Origin: Streptomyces chrestomyceticus JCM 4735
GTDB lineage: Bacteria; Actinomycetota; Actinomycetes; Streptomycetales; Streptomycetaceae
Reading direction: 5' to 3'
Assembly: GCF_003865135.1 (NCBI RefSeq)
Contig: NZ_BHZC01000001.1
Location: forward strand, 4,526,001 to 4,590,000
DNA: 64,000 bases
Shown here: positions 1 through 8,382 of the stretch, in pieces
Position numbering within the stretch: position 1 is the first letter of the stretch
Layout: the number at the start of each line of letters is the position of its first letter
Notes under the pieces: generated by a model
What the model was told of the DNA's origin: nothing
What the model saw: only the letters and a program-made list of their open reading frames with translations
The model's database searches: none
Program-made: the position numbers and the translations under genes

Positions 1-270
1 CGCCGAGCCCGGGGCTGCCGCTCGATGCTGGAGGTGGCGCTCGCCGCCCACATCTCGCCGGAGACCCTGCGGAAGATCGAATCCGGCCGGGTGGCCACCC
101 CCGCCTTCCCGACCATCGCCGCGATCGCCGACACCCTCGGGCTGTCCCTCGACGCCGTCTGGGCCGAGATGAACCGGGTGGACGGGGTGGACCGGGTGGA
201 CCGGGTGGAGGCGGCCGTCGATGAGGAGTCGGTGCTGCCGGTCACCCGGCATCCGTCGTTGGCCGTGTAG
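1..270 (+). CDS. XRE-family regulator, C-terminal part (partial)
   Basis: The frame is open from the first base, so the start lies outside the window; 89 residues are visible. LEVALAAHISPETLRKIESG looks like the recognition helix and next helix of an XRE/Cro helix-turn-helix, and IAAIADTLGLSLDAVWAEM fits the last helix of that domain. After the domain comes a low-complexity tail (RVDGVDRVDRVE) encoded by a 9-bp tandem repeat. No effector domain follows, so this is probably a small DNA-binding protein. Family assignment is good; target and ligand are unknown. Confidence 0.7.
   Translation, partial: RRARGCRSMLEVALAAHISPETLRKIESGRVATPAFPTIAAIADTLGLSLDAVWAEMNRVDGVDRVDRVEAAVDEESVLPVTRHPSLAV
176..211 (+). 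repeat. four tandem 9-bp copies (gggtggacc-like)
   Basis: Four head-to-tail copies of a gggtggacc-like 9-mer lie inside the 3' end of the XRE gene and encode a Val-Asp-Arg/Gly tripeptide repeat. The unit is a multiple of three, so copy-number change would keep the frame. Confidence 0.8.
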
Positions 271-321
271 CGAGCCGGGGCGGACCGACGCGGGCGTACG
301 CACAGCGCGTACGGAAAGCGG

Positions 322-1182
322 TCAGCGCGCCGGGCCCGTGACTTCCTGGGTGCCGAGGACGGCCAGCAGGTCGAGGAGGCCGGCGCTGTCGGTGCCGGCC
401 GCGGGGGTGAACCAGAGGAGGCGCTGGCGGCCGTCCTCACTGAACAGGTTGAGGCAGTTGACCTCGATCAGACCGAGTGCGGGGTGGACGAGGCGCTTGC
501 GGTCGTCGCGCCGGAACGCCACGTCGTGGTCGGCCCACAGGGCGGCGAATTCGGCGGAGGCGGCGAGCAGCGAGCTGATCATCGAGCGGGCCTCGGTGTC
601 CTTGGCGTCGCGCCGGGCGGCGGCCGCCCGCAGGTCGGCGACGAAGGCCCGGGACTGGGCCGGGTGGTCGGCCTCCGGGTACAACTGCCGGGCCTCGGGT
701 TCGGTGAACCAGCGGTGGACGAAGCTGGCCCGGGCGCCGCGGAGGCCGGAGTGGTCGCCGAGCAGCGCCACCGCCAGTCGGTTCTGTACGAGGGTGACGT
801 GCAGGTCGGTGATGACCTGGGCGGGTGTCGAGGGCAGACGGGTGAGCAGGTCGAGCATGCCGGGGTGGACGTGCGAGGCGGGTCCGCCGTGGGCGGGCAC
901 CGGGCGGTCGGCCAGGCGGTAGAGGTAGTCGCGCTCGTCGGCGGTCAGGCGCAGGGCCCTGGCCAGCGCGGCGATCATCTGTTCGGAGGGCTGGGAGCCG
1001 GCGCCGCGTTCGAGTTCGTTGTAGTAGTCCGCCGACGCGCCGGCGAGCTGGGCGACCTCCTCCCGGCGCAGTCCGGGCACCCGGCGGCGCGGCCCCTGGG
1101 TGAGCCCCACGTCGGCCGGGCGGATACGGGCACGCCGCGAGCGCAGGAAGGCTCCCAGCTCGGTGTATTTCGCAGACCCCAT
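322..1182 (-). CDS. MmyB-like helix-turn-helix regulator
   Basis: One-component regulator of 286 aa from the preferred ATG. Residues about 35-65 (PGLRREEVAQLAGAS, then YYNELERG) are the HTH typical of MmyB-like proteins. The remaining two thirds match the PAS-like ligand-binding domain of the family (YRLADRP..., LLDLLTRLP..., PGLRREE/QLAGA signature order). The frame stays open upstream to 1299, but MRDMGSAKYTELGAFL is the usual N-terminus; 1191 is the alternative start. The gene is divergent from a short-chain dehydrogenase, with a perfect palindrome in the 87-bp gap. That layout is typical of a regulator controlling its divergent oxidoreductase. The ligand is unknown. Confidence 0.88.
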   Translation of the reverse strand: MGSAKYTELGAFLRSRRARIRPADVGLTQGPRRRVPGLRREEVAQLAGASADYYNELERGAGSQPSEQMIAALARALRLTADERDYLYRLADRPVPAHGGPASHVHPGMLDLLTRLPSTPAQVITDLHVTLVQNRLAVALLGDHSGLRGARASFVHRWFTEPEARQLYPEADHPAQSRAFVADLRAAAARRDAKDTEARSMISSLLAASAEFAALWADHDVAFRRDDRKRLVHPALGLIEVNCLNLFSEDGRQRLLWFTPAAGTDSAGLLDLLAVLGTQEVTGPAR

Positions 1183-1215
1183 GTCTCGCATTGTGCGCCC
1201 GGCCGGGCCGGTGAC

Positions 1216-1236
1216 CCAGGGGATGACATCCCCTGG
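1216..1236. promoter_or_regulatory. perfect 9+9 bp palindrome, probable operator
   Basis: Arms CCAGGGGAT and ATCCCCTGG are perfect inverted repeats around a 3-base spacer. The site lies between the divergent starts of the MmyB-like regulator and the SDR gene, 34 bp from either start codon, where a regulator could control both promoters. Confidence 0.75.
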
Positions 1237-1269
1237 TTGCGCCGCCCGGCACCGCGCATCGTGGGGGAC

Positions 1270-2073
1270 ATGACTGCCAACCACCCCCCTCCCGCCCATG
1301 TATCCGGCCCCGCTCCCGCACCCGCTCCCGGTCCCGCCGCGGCGGCCGGACGGGTCGCCGTCGTCACCGGCGGATCACGCGGCATCGGCCGGGCGGTCTG
1401 CCTCCGGCTCGCCCAGGACGGCCTGGCCGTCGTGGTGAACTACGCCCACGACGCGGCTGCCGCCGAGGAGACGGCGGCAGCGGTCGGCGCCGCCGGCGGG
1501 CGGGCGATCGCCGTGCGGGCGGACGTGGCGGACGAGGACGCGGTCGCCGCCCTGTTCGAGCGGGCGGAGCGGGAGTTCGGCGGCGTCGACGTCGTGGTGA
1601 ACTGCGCCGGCCGCCTCGCCCTGTCACCGGTCGCCGATCTCGACCTGGCGGTGCTCGACGCCGTACACCGCACCAACATCCGGGGCACCTTCGTCGTCGC
1701 CCAGCAGGCCGCCCGGCGGCTGCGCGCGGGCGGCGCGTTCGTGGGGTTCTCGACCTCCGTGGTCGGCACCCGGTTCCCTGCTTACGGCGCGTACGCGGCG
1801 AGCAAGGCGGCGGTCGAGGCGCTCACGCTGATCCTCGCCCGCGAGCTGCGCGGGCGGGACATCACCGTCAACACCGTCGCGCCCGGCCCCACGGCCACGG
1901 ACCTGTTCCTCGAAGGCAAGACGCCCGAGCAGGTCGACCAGCTCGCCGAGGCCCCGCCCCTGGAGCGGCTGGGCACTCCCGAGGACATCGCCCAGGTGGT
2001 CGCCTTCCTCTCCAGCCCGGCAGGGCACTGGGTCAACGGGCAGGTCCTGCGGGCCAACGGGGGCTTGGTGTGA
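1270..2073 (+). CDS. SDR-family oxidoreductase (FabG-like)
   Basis: Classical short-chain dehydrogenase/reductase of 267 aa, probably cytoplasmic and NADP(H)-dependent. After an Ala/Pro-rich N-terminus come the dinucleotide-binding motif TGGSRGIG (residues 33-40), NCAG (111-114), a catalytic serine near 163 and YAASK with Tyr175 and Lys179. The C-terminal substrate-loop region (APGPTATDLF) and terminal NGQVLRANGG are standard. The ATG at 1270 follows the intergenic palindrome; the longer open frame upstream is antisense to the regulator. It is divergent from the MmyB-like gene and followed 77 bp later by a tautomerase, so all three may form one response unit. The substrate cannot be predicted. 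Confidence 0.93.
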   Translation: MTANHPPPAHVSGPAPAPAPGPAAAAGRVAVVTGGSRGIGRAVCLRLAQDGLAVVVNYAHDAAAAEETAAAVGAAGGRAIAVRADVADEDAVAALFERAEREFGGVDVVVNCAGRLALSPVADLDLAVLDAVHRTNIRGTFVVAQQAARRLRAGGAFVGFSTSVVGTRFPAYGAYAASKAAVEALTLILARELRGRDITVNTVAPGPTATDLFLEGKTPEQVDQLAEAPPLERLGTPEDIAQVVAFLSSPAGHWVNGQVLRANGGLV

Positions 2074-2150
2074 CCTGACCGGCACGCCGCCCCCCGAGCG
2101 TCTCCCCGGCTCCTGAAGGGCCGTAAGTAACCACATCAAGGAGAAACACC

Positions 2151-2360
2151 ATGCCTTTCGCCCACTTCAAGGTCCCCGCGGGCACCGTCACCGCCGAGGA
2201 CAAGAAGAAGATCGTCGAGCGCACCACCGATCTGTACGCGGAGATCTACGGCGAGCGGGCCCGTCCCACCACCGTCGTCCTGGTCGACGAGGTCGCCGAC
2301 GGCGGCTGGGGCGTCGGCGGCAACGTCCTGACCGCCGCCATGCTCAACGGCGAAGCCTGA
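2151..2360 (+). CDS. 4-oxalocrotonate tautomerase-like enzyme
   Basis: Small tautomerase-superfamily protein of 69 aa. It begins Met-Pro, giving the N-terminal catalytic proline after methionine removal, and has the family's beta-alpha-beta layout (FAHFKVPAG..., helix KKKIVERTTDLYAEIYGERA, VVLVDEVADGGWGVGG). A good ribosome-binding site (aaggag) lies 8 bp upstream. It follows the SDR gene in the same direction and may be co-transcribed from the operator-controlled promoter; a strong hairpin terminator follows. Substrate unknown. Confidence 0.9.
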   Translation: MPFAHFKVPAGTVTAEDKKKIVERTTDLYAEIYGERARPTTVVLVDEVADGGWGVGGNVLTAAMLNGEA

Positions 2361-2370
2361 CGAGGCAAGA

Positions 2371-2402
2371 GCCCGGTCCGCACGGGAGCGTGCGGACCGG
2401 GC
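2371..2402. terminator. hairpin terminator
   Basis: A perfect 14-bp stem (GCCCGGTCCGCACG / CGTGCGGACCGGGC) with a GGAG loop lies 10 bp after the tautomerase stop and before the convergent lipoprotein gene. No T-run is present, as is common in Streptomyces. Confidence 0.85.
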
Positions 2403-2450
2403 GGCTCACTCGGATCACTCGGGACACTCGGTCCCCGAAGTCGGCCGGGG

Positions 2451-3218
2451 TCAGCCGATGGGGTTGACGAAGGTGGCGGGGTGGGTGGCGCCGCGCTGGT
2501 CGACGAGGGGGCCCCAGGGCCACTTCAGGGTCAGGGAGGTGGTCTCGTCGGGCGGGGTGACGGCGACGGTCCGGGGCAGCCAGGAGTCTTCGGCGTTCTC
2601 CTTGGCCATGCCGAGGTTGAGGGTGAAGTCGGTGCTCTCGCCGGGGGCGAGGGTGATGGAGCCGTGCTGGGCGCTGGAGCGGGCCAGGGGCCAGCCGGGG
2701 CCGCCGGCGTCGGGCCTGAGGTCGATGCCGGCGAAGCCGCCGATCTTGCAGGCGCGGCTGCCCTTGTTGGTGAGCACGATGCTGGTGGTGGTGCCGCCGT
2801 CGGCGTCCGGGTCGGGGACCGCGTCCTCGCCGGTGGCGAAGACGGCCGTCAGGTTGGAGGTGTGGCAGCGCTGAACGCCGGCCGCGGCCTTGCCGCCGCC
2901 GGCGTGCGAGCCACCCGCCCGCTTGCCCCCGCCCGCGCCGCCCGACTTGCTGCCGCCCTTCGCCTCGGAACCACCCTGCGCCCCCGAGCCCTGAGCGCCG
3001 GACCCCGCCTCGGGCTCCGCCCCCTGCACCCCCGCCGAGGCCCCCGCACCACCGGGCTCCGCCGCGGCCACACCCGAATCCGCCCGGTTCGCGGTCTTGG
3101 TGCCCGCGTCCGATCCGGAGCAGGCGGTCAGCGTCAGACCGGCGACCGCGGTCAGGGCCGCGGCGGCGATGCGCAGGGTACGGCGGCGGACGGTACGGAC
3201 GGTGGTGTCGGCGGTCAT
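2451..3218 (-). CDS. DUF4232-type lipoprotein
   Basis: Predicted exported lipoprotein of 255 aa. The N-terminus has a basic stretch (RTVRRRTLR), a hydrophobic core and the lipobox LTAC with Cys33. A long Ala/Gly/Ser/Glu-rich linker (about 35-120) follows, then a C-terminal beta-rich domain with two cysteines (CHTSNL... and SRACKIGG) matching the DUF4232 family found on many actinomycete surface proteins. Function unknown. It is convergent with the tautomerase gene and separated from it by the 2371 terminator. Confidence 0.85.
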   Translation of the reverse strand: MTADTTVRTVRRRTLRIAAAALTAVAGLTLTACSGSDAGTKTANRADSGVAAAEPGGAGASAGVQGAEPEAGSGAQGSGAQGGSEAKGGSKSGGAGGGKRAGGSHAGGGKAAAGVQRCHTSNLTAVFATGEDAVPDPDADGGTTTSIVLTNKGSRACKIGGFAGIDLRPDAGGPGWPLARSSAQHGSITLAPGESTDFTLNLGMAKENAEDSWLPRTVAVTPPDETTSLTLKWPWGPLVDQRGATHPATFVNPIG

Positions 3219-3625
3219 TGCGGCCCCCCGGGGCGGTCGGTCTTCCGTGGTCTCCTCGGTACGTCACCCACTCTGTCCAGGGCCCTTGGCGCGGGGCTGC
3301 CGCACCGCTAACACCCCGCTAACGCCCCCACCGCCGGAGCGAGCCGGGACGGAAAAGCGGCGACTCCCCCACCCACACCCGGACTTGCCAAAGCTGCCGC
3401 GGGTCACCAATTGACCGTTTCGCGCGGAACCGCATCTGCCCCACGCTCATCATCAACGGCAGACGCAACCGGCTCTGCCGGATTTTCCGGATATGGCATC
3501 CCATCACCTGCTGACCGGTGAACACAGGAGACGCAGACGTCCTGGGCACCGGTCCCCGTGACCTGTGTCCGTCTCCATCTGTAGGCATGAAGCGCCCGTG
3601 ACCTGGGCGTTCTAGGGGGTACACG
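3219..3625. other. intergenic region between divergent genes
   Basis: About 400 bp between the lipoprotein (minus) and the acyltransferase (plus). It presumably carries both promoters. Two close copies of CCGCTAAC are visible near 3304-3322. No convincing reading frame, RNA gene or strong hairpin was found. Confidence 0.5.
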
Positions 3626-4822
3626 ATGGCCGGGCTCCGCTCGGGAAACAGGCTCGCCGCGCTGGACGGGCTACGGCTGCTGGCCGCGCTGATGGTGGTC
3701 TTCTACCACTACGTCGCACTCGCCAAGCCGTGGGAACACGACACGGGCACGATCTTCCCGGCCACCCGCACCGCGGCCCAGTACGGCTGGCTCGGTGTCG
3801 AGATCTTCTTCCTCATCAGCGGCTTCGTCATCTGTATGAGCGTGTGGGGCCGCTCGCTGGGCGACTTCGCCGTCTCCCGCGTCTCCCGGCTGTTCCCCGC
3901 CTACTGGGCGGGCATCCTGCTCACGACGGTGGTCGTCAAACTGTGGCCGGAGGTCGACTCCTTCCGGGGCCTGGACCGGGTGATCAACAACCTGGCGATG
4001 CTCCAGTCCGGGAGCGACGCGCCCGACGTGGACCCGGTGTACTGGACGCTCTTCGTGGAGCTCAAGTTCTACTTGATCATGGTCGCGGTGGTGTGGTTCG
4101 GCGTCACCTACCGCAACTGCCTGATCCTGTGCGGCGTGTGGACGGCGGCCGCCGCGCTCGCCCCGGGCCTGGACACGCCGCTGCTGACCGCGTTCGCGAT
4201 GCCGCAGTACGCGCCGTTCTTCATCGCGGGCATCGTCTTCCACCTCATGCGGCGCCACGGGCAGAACGCGGTCCTGTGGGCCCTGATCGCCGTACAACTG
4301 GTGCTCGCCCAGCGGTACATCGACTACCGCATGGCCACGAGCCTGGGCAAGGCCGCCGCGTCCGCCCTGCCCGGCTGGCCGGCCCGACTGATCATCGTCG
4401 CGGGCTTCGCCCTGGTCGGCGCGATCGCCCTGGGCGCGTTCGACCGGATCCAGTGGAAGTGGCTCATCACCGCGGGCGCGCTCACGTACCCGCTCTACCT
4501 CATCCACCTGAACATCGGCATGACCCTGATCCACCACTTCCGGAACCGGGTCTCCGCGCCGGTCCTGGTGCTCTCGGTGACGGCGCTCATGCTGGTCGCC
4601 GCCTGGCTCATCCACCGCTTCGTCGAGCGTCCGGTCGGGAAGTGGCTGCGGACCGTCATGCGGAAGGGGGTCGAAGACGCACGCCGGCACATGACCCCGC
4701 GCCGCAAGCCCGTCCGGCAGCCCGAGATGCCGCCGGTACGGATATCGATACCCGACGATCCCCGGGGCGTAGGCAGCCCCGCGAGAGATGAGGTTGAACG
4801 TACAATTACTTCGTCACGATGA
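3626..4822 (+). CDS. acyltransferase family 3 membrane protein
   Basis: Integral-membrane acyltransferase of 398 aa, of the type that O-acylates sugars or other exported molecules. The N-terminus has the family signature (ALDGLRLLAALMVVFYHY) with Asp14 and the conserved His28. About ten hydrophobic segments follow, including WLGVEIFFLISGFVI and YPLYLIHLNIGM, and the last 55 residues are a basic and Pro-rich cytoplasmic tail. The ATG follows agggggt by 6 bp. Pirin begins 22 bp after the stop, so the two may be co-transcribed. Acceptor unknown. Confidence 0.9.
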   Translation: MAGLRSGNRLAALDGLRLLAALMVVFYHYVALAKPWEHDTGTIFPATRTAAQYGWLGVEIFFLISGFVICMSVWGRSLGDFAVSRVSRLFPAYWAGILLTTVVVKLWPEVDSFRGLDRVINNLAMLQSGSDAPDVDPVYWTLFVELKFYLIMVAVVWFGVTYRNCLILCGVWTAAAALAPGLDTPLLTAFAMPQYAPFFIAGIVFHLMRRHGQNAVLWALIAVQLVLAQRYIDYRMATSLGKAAASALPGWPARLIIVAGFALVGAIALGAFDRIQWKWLITAGALTYPLYLIHLNIGMTLIHHFRNRVSAPVLVLSVTALMLVAAWLIHRFVERPVGKWLRTVMRKGVEDARRHMTPRRKPVRQPEMPPVRISIPDDPRGVGSPARDEVERTITSSR

Positions 4823-4844
4823 CCTGCCCGGGAAGGCTACGCCC

Positions 4845-5795
4845 ATGAGCGACGAGGAAGCCCGGCCCGCCGAGCTGCCCGGCATCGAGGTCTTCACCCC
4901 GCGTGACGTCCCCCTGGGCGGTCCGCGGGCGATGACCGTACGCCGTACGCTGCCGCAGCGCTCCCGTAGCCTCATCGGCGCCTGGTGCTTCGCCGACCAC
5001 TACGGCCCCGACGATGTCGCGGCGACGGGCGGCATGGACGTCGCCCCGCACCCGCACACCGGCCTGCAGACCGTGAGCTGGCTGTTCAGCGGCGAGATCG
5101 AGCACCGCGACAGCCTGGGCACCCACGCGTACGTACGGCCCGGCGAACTGAACCTCATGACGGCCGGCCACGGCATCAGCCACTCCGAGGTCTCGACGGA
5201 GCGGACCACCGTGCTGCACGGCGTTCAGCTCTGGGTCGCGCTCCCCGGCGAACACCGGAACACCCGGGCGGACTTCCAGCACCACGTACCCGGTTCCGTA
5301 CGGGTCGGCGGGGCCGAGGTCGCTGTCTTCCTCGGCACCCTGGCCGGAGTGACCTCCCCGGTACGTACGTTCAGCCCGCTGCTCGGCGCCGAGATCGTCC
5401 TCGACCCGGGGGCGACGGCCACCCTCACCGTCGACCCGGCCTTCGAGCACGGCCTGCTCGTCGACCACGGCACCGTCCGCCTGTCCGGCACACCGCTGCG
5501 CCCGGCCGACCTCGGTTACGCCGCCCCCGGCCGCGACCACCTCACGCTGACGAACGCGTCGGACACGCCCGCGCGGACGGTCCTCCTCGGCGGCACGCCG
5601 TTCGAGGAGGAGATCGTGATGTGGTGGAACTTCGTCGGCCGTTCCCGGCAGGACGTCGAAGAGGCCCGGCGGGACTGGATGGCCGACTCCGGCTCCGGCT
5701 CCCGGTTCGGCGAGGTGCGCGGCTACGACGGCGACCGGCTGCCCGCGCCCGAACTCCCCACGGTGGGGCTGAAGCCGCGCGGCCGGGTGCGCTGA
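4845..5795 (+). CDS. pirin-family protein
   Basis: Bicupin protein of 316 aa. The N-terminal cupin has the metal-site pattern HPHTGLQT and GHGISHSE, matching the His-His...His-Glu ligands of pirins, and the C-terminal pirin domain ends with the family's FVGRSRQDVEEAR segment. Some relatives act as quercetin dioxygenases, others as redox-sensing cofactors, so the reaction is not fixed. The ATG at 4845 (MSDEEARPAEL) has a GGAAGG site upstream; the frame is open to 4788 inside the acyltransferase gene. A perfect hairpin terminator follows. Confidence 0.9.
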   Translation: MSDEEARPAELPGIEVFTPRDVPLGGPRAMTVRRTLPQRSRSLIGAWCFADHYGPDDVAATGGMDVAPHPHTGLQTVSWLFSGEIEHRDSLGTHAYVRPGELNLMTAGHGISHSEVSTERTTVLHGVQLWVALPGEHRNTRADFQHHVPGSVRVGGAEVAVFLGTLAGVTSPVRTFSPLLGAEIVLDPGATATLTVDPAFEHGLLVDHGTVRLSGTPLRPADLGYAAPGRDHLTLTNASDTPARTVLLGGTPFEEEIVMWWNFVGRSRQDVEEARRDWMADSGSGSRFGEVRGYDGDRLPAPELPTVGLKPRGRVR

Positions 5796-5820
5796 GCAGC
5801 GGCAGGACCCGGCAGCACGA

Positions 5821-5856
5821 CGCCCCCGCCGCAAGGTCGACCTTGCGGCGGGGGCG
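5821..5856. terminator. bidirectional terminator palindrome
   Basis: A perfect inverted repeat with 18-bp arms and no spacer (CGCCCCCGCCGCAAGGTC and its complement) lies between the convergent pirin gene and the small membrane-protein gene. Confidence 0.85.
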
Positions 5857-5884
5857 TCGCGGATTGCGCGGGTCGCGCGGTACG

Positions 5885-6301
5885 TCAGCCGTTGCGGCGG
5901 CGGAACGCCTTGCGCACGAAGTGCACGATCAGCCAGATCACCACGATGATGACGACCAGGAAAATGATCAGCAGCACGATGAGGAAGATGCCGAGCTTCT
6001 TGAAGAAGCCCTTTTTCTTCTTCTTGTCCTTCTTGTCGCCGTCCTTGTCCTTGGAGCCGAAGGCCGCCGTCGTCACGTGATGCGCGGACGCCGGAACGGC
6101 CTCCGCCTGCGCGGCCGGTGCGCCGCCGGCCTGCTGCTGGGCACTGTGGGCGACCGCCGGAGCGGCGGGCGCCGCCGCTGCCGCCGAACCCGCGGCGCCC
6201 ATCAGGCCGAGCAACAGGGCCACGACAACTGCGGTGATCCGCCCACCCTTTGCGCGTACGGCGCGTGTGGCGCGTGCGGAAGGCTTGCGCTCGGTGCTCA
6301 T
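5885..6301 (-). CDS. small protein with signal peptide and C-terminal membrane helix
   Basis: Protein of 138 aa, not recognised as a named family. Residues about 17-45 form a signal-type hydrophobic segment ending in an Ala-rich stretch. A Lys/Asp-rich region (GSKDKDGDKKDKKKKKGFFKK) follows, then a 25-residue strongly hydrophobic helix (IFLIVLLIIFLVVIIVVIWL) and a basic end (RKAFRRR). The ATG at 6301 has a GAGGGG site upstream; the frame is open to 6367. It lies 90 bp downstream of tatA on the same strand, but no functional link is evident. Confidence 0.7.
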   Translation of the reverse strand: MSTERKPSARATRAVRAKGGRITAVVVALLLGLMGAAGSAAAAAPAAPAVAHSAQQQAGGAPAAQAEAVPASAHHVTTAAFGSKDKDGDKKDKKKKKGFFKKLGIFLIVLLIIFLVVIIVVIWLIVHFVRKAFRRRNG

Positions 6302-6393
6302 CCGGTCCGGTATCCCCTCGTGGTCGGTGCGGGGCGCGGCACGCTGATCGCGACGCGCGTCAACCATTATGGAACTCCCGGGCGGCCGGCCGG

Positions 6394-6639
6394 TCAGCGA
6401 GCGGCCGGGCCACGGTCGTTCGCGGCCGCCGGCGCCTCTCCCGCCCGTACGACGCCCGCGCCCGGCGCGTTCTTGTCGTCGCCGCTCTCGTCCTTCATCG
6501 CCTTGGTCTCGCTCTTGAGGATGCGCAGCGACTTGCCGAGGGCCCGTGCCGTGTCCGGCAGCTTCTTCGAGCCGAACAGCAGGATCACCACGATCGCCAC
6601 GATCAGTAGGTGCCAGGGCTCCAGTCCGTTCCGCAGCAT
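6394..6639 (-). CDS. tatA: Sec-independent translocase subunit TatA
   Basis: TatA-type component of the twin-arginine translocation pore, 81 aa. The short N-terminus leads into the membrane helix ([20 protein letters not shown]), with the conserved FGSKKLP hinge, then an amphipathic helix ([14 protein letters not shown]) and an unstructured tail. It stands alone here without tatB or tatC, as is usual for tatA paralogues in actinomycetes. The frame is open far upstream to 8109 antisense to the LCP gene; the ATG at 6639 follows a purine-rich GAGGCGGGACGACG region and gives the normal family N-terminus. Confidence 0.93.
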   Translation of the reverse strand: MLRNGLEPWHLLIVAIVVILLFGSKKLPDTARALGKSLRILKSETKAMKDESGDDKNAPGAGVVRAGEAPAAANDRGPAAR

Positions 6640-6774
6640 CGTCGTCCCGCCTCTCTTCCAGCCTGCGCTCGGCCGCTTGTCCGCTTTATAACTTGCTACA
6701 TTGCGCAACTGTACAACCAACCGGCCGGATCTTCCGTCTTCCCCGGCACAAAGCCACGCGGGTGAGGTGCACAC

Positions 6775-8382
6775 ATGACAGCAAGCAGCCACAAGGCGGT
6801 GGCCGGAGGTTCCGCACGGGCCGGGAGGACGGGCCGGAGCGGGGCGGGCCGCGCGCAGGGCCGGGCCGTACGCAAACGGCGCCCGCTGCGTACGGCCGGT
6901 ATCGTCGCCGTCTCGCTGCTCGTACTGATCACCGCGGGCGCCGGCTGGTTCTACTTCAAGCTCAACGGCAACATCACCACCTTCGGCGCGGAAGGGGTCA
7001 GCCCGCAGCGCCCCGCCGAGGGCGCGGGCGGACAGAACGTCCTGGTCATCGGCTCCGACTCGCGGTCCGGCGACAACAGCTCGCTGGGCGGCGGCGAGGG
7101 CGACGTGGGCCGCTCGGACACCGCCTTCCTGCTGCACATATACGGTGACAGCAAGCACGCGGTCGCCGTCTCCATCCCCCGGGACACCCTGGTGGAGATA
7201 CCCCCGTGCCGGCTCCCGAACGGCAAGTGGACCGGCGCGCAGCACAACGCCATGTTCAACGCGGCGTTCTCGGTCGGCGAGAGCGCGCAGGGCAACCCGG
7301 CCTGCACCCAGAACACGGTGGAGAAGCTGTCCGGCGTACGCGTCGACCACACCGTCGTCGTCGACTTCGAGGGCTTCTCCAAGATGACGTCCGCGGTGGG
7401 CGGCGTACCCGTCTGCCTGCCCAAGGACATCTACCAGGGCGACCTGAACCCGAACCGGCACTCCCGCGGCGAGCGGATCTTCGCCAAGGGCCCGCAGAAC
7501 GTCTCCGGCCAGCAGGCACTCGACTACGTCCGCATCCGGCACGGCATCGGCGACAACTCGGACATCGGCCGTATCCAGCGCCAGCAGGCGTTCGTCGGCT
7601 CCCTCATCAAGAAGGTCAAGGAGCAGGGCTTCAACCCCACCACCCTGCTGCCGCTGGCCAACGCCGCCACCCAGTCCATGACCGTCGACCCCGGCCTGGA
7701 CTCGGCCGACAAGCTGCTGTCCTTCGCGATGTCCCTGAAGGACATCGACCTGCACAACACCAAGTTCGTCACGCTGCCCTGGCGCTACCAGGGCGCCCGG
7801 GTCGCGATCGTGCACCCGGACGCGGACCGGCTCTGGGCGGACATCAAGGCGGACCGCACGCTGGACGGGAAGGACGCGGGCGGACCGGGATCCGCCGGGG
7901 CGGCTTCTGCGAGCCCGTCGCCGTCCGGAACAGGCGCAGGGACGGGCACAGGTACGAACGCGAGCCCCGGTACGGGTACAGGTACGGGCGTGAGCGTCGC
8001 CGTCTACAACGGCACCACCGCCACCGGCCTCGCCGCGCGCGCCGCCGACCAGCTCAAGTCCGCGGGCTTCACCGTCACCGGCACGTCGACCGCGCGGACC
8101 CAGGACCACGCGACCACCGTCGTCGAGTACGGCGCGGGCAAGGAGGCCGAGGCCAAGACCGTCGCCGCGCGCTTCCGCGGCGCGCAGTTGGTGCCGACGG
8201 CCACCGCGGGCGTCAACGTCGTCCTGGGCGCCACGTACGCGTCCGATCCGGCGCTGGAGTCCCCCGCCGCCCCGGGCCCGGACCCCTCGCCCGGGTCGTC
8301 GGCGTCCGGGGCGTCGTCGGACATCGCCGGCAAGGCGCGCTCGGCCGACGACAACATCTGCTCGGACCTGTCCTACGGCTGA
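6775..8382 (+). CDS. LCP (LytR-CpsA-Psr) family phosphotransferase
   Basis: Cell-envelope enzyme of 535 aa that would attach lipid-linked glycopolymers to peptidoglycan. A basic N-terminus precedes one membrane helix (about 42-60). The LCP domain has the family's conserved arginines and aspartates in [34 protein letters not shown] and DYVRIRH...[12 protein letters not shown] Ser/Gly/Thr linker leads to a C-terminal LytR_C domain ([20 protein letters not shown]). It overlaps the convergent Mg2+ ATPase gene by 10 bp. Glycan substrate unknown. Confidence 0.93.
   Translation: MTASSHKAVAGGSARAGRTGRSGAGRAQGRAVRKRRPLRTAGIVAVSLLVLITAGAGWFYFKLNGNITTFGAEGVSPQRPAEGAGGQNVLVIGSDSRSGDNSSLGGGEGDVGRSDTAFLLHIYGDSKHAVAVSIPRDTLVEIPPCRLPNGKWTGAQHNAMFNAAFSVGESAQGNPACTQNTVEKLSGVRVDHTVVVDFEGFSKMTSAVGGVPVCLPKDIYQGDLNPNRHSRGERIFAKGPQNVSGQQALDYVRIRHGIGDNSDIGRIQRQQAFVGSLIKKVKEQGFNPTTLLPLANAATQSMTVDPGLDSADKLLSFAMSLKDIDLHNTKFVTLPWRYQGARVAIVHPDADRLWADIKADRTLDGKDAGGPGSAGAASASPSPSGTGAGTGTGTNASPGTGTGTGVSVAVYNGTTATGLAARAADQLKSAGFTVTGTSTARTQDHATTVVEYGAGKEAEAKTVAARFRGAQLVPTATAGVNVVLGATYASDPALESPAAPGPDPSPGSSASGASSDIAGKARSADDNICSDLSYG

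Noticed and set aside
6394..8109. 571-aa open frame on the minus strand across the LCP gene
   Set aside because: Only its last 81 residues (TatA) look like protein; the rest is antisense to a clear LCP enzyme and is a high-GC shadow.
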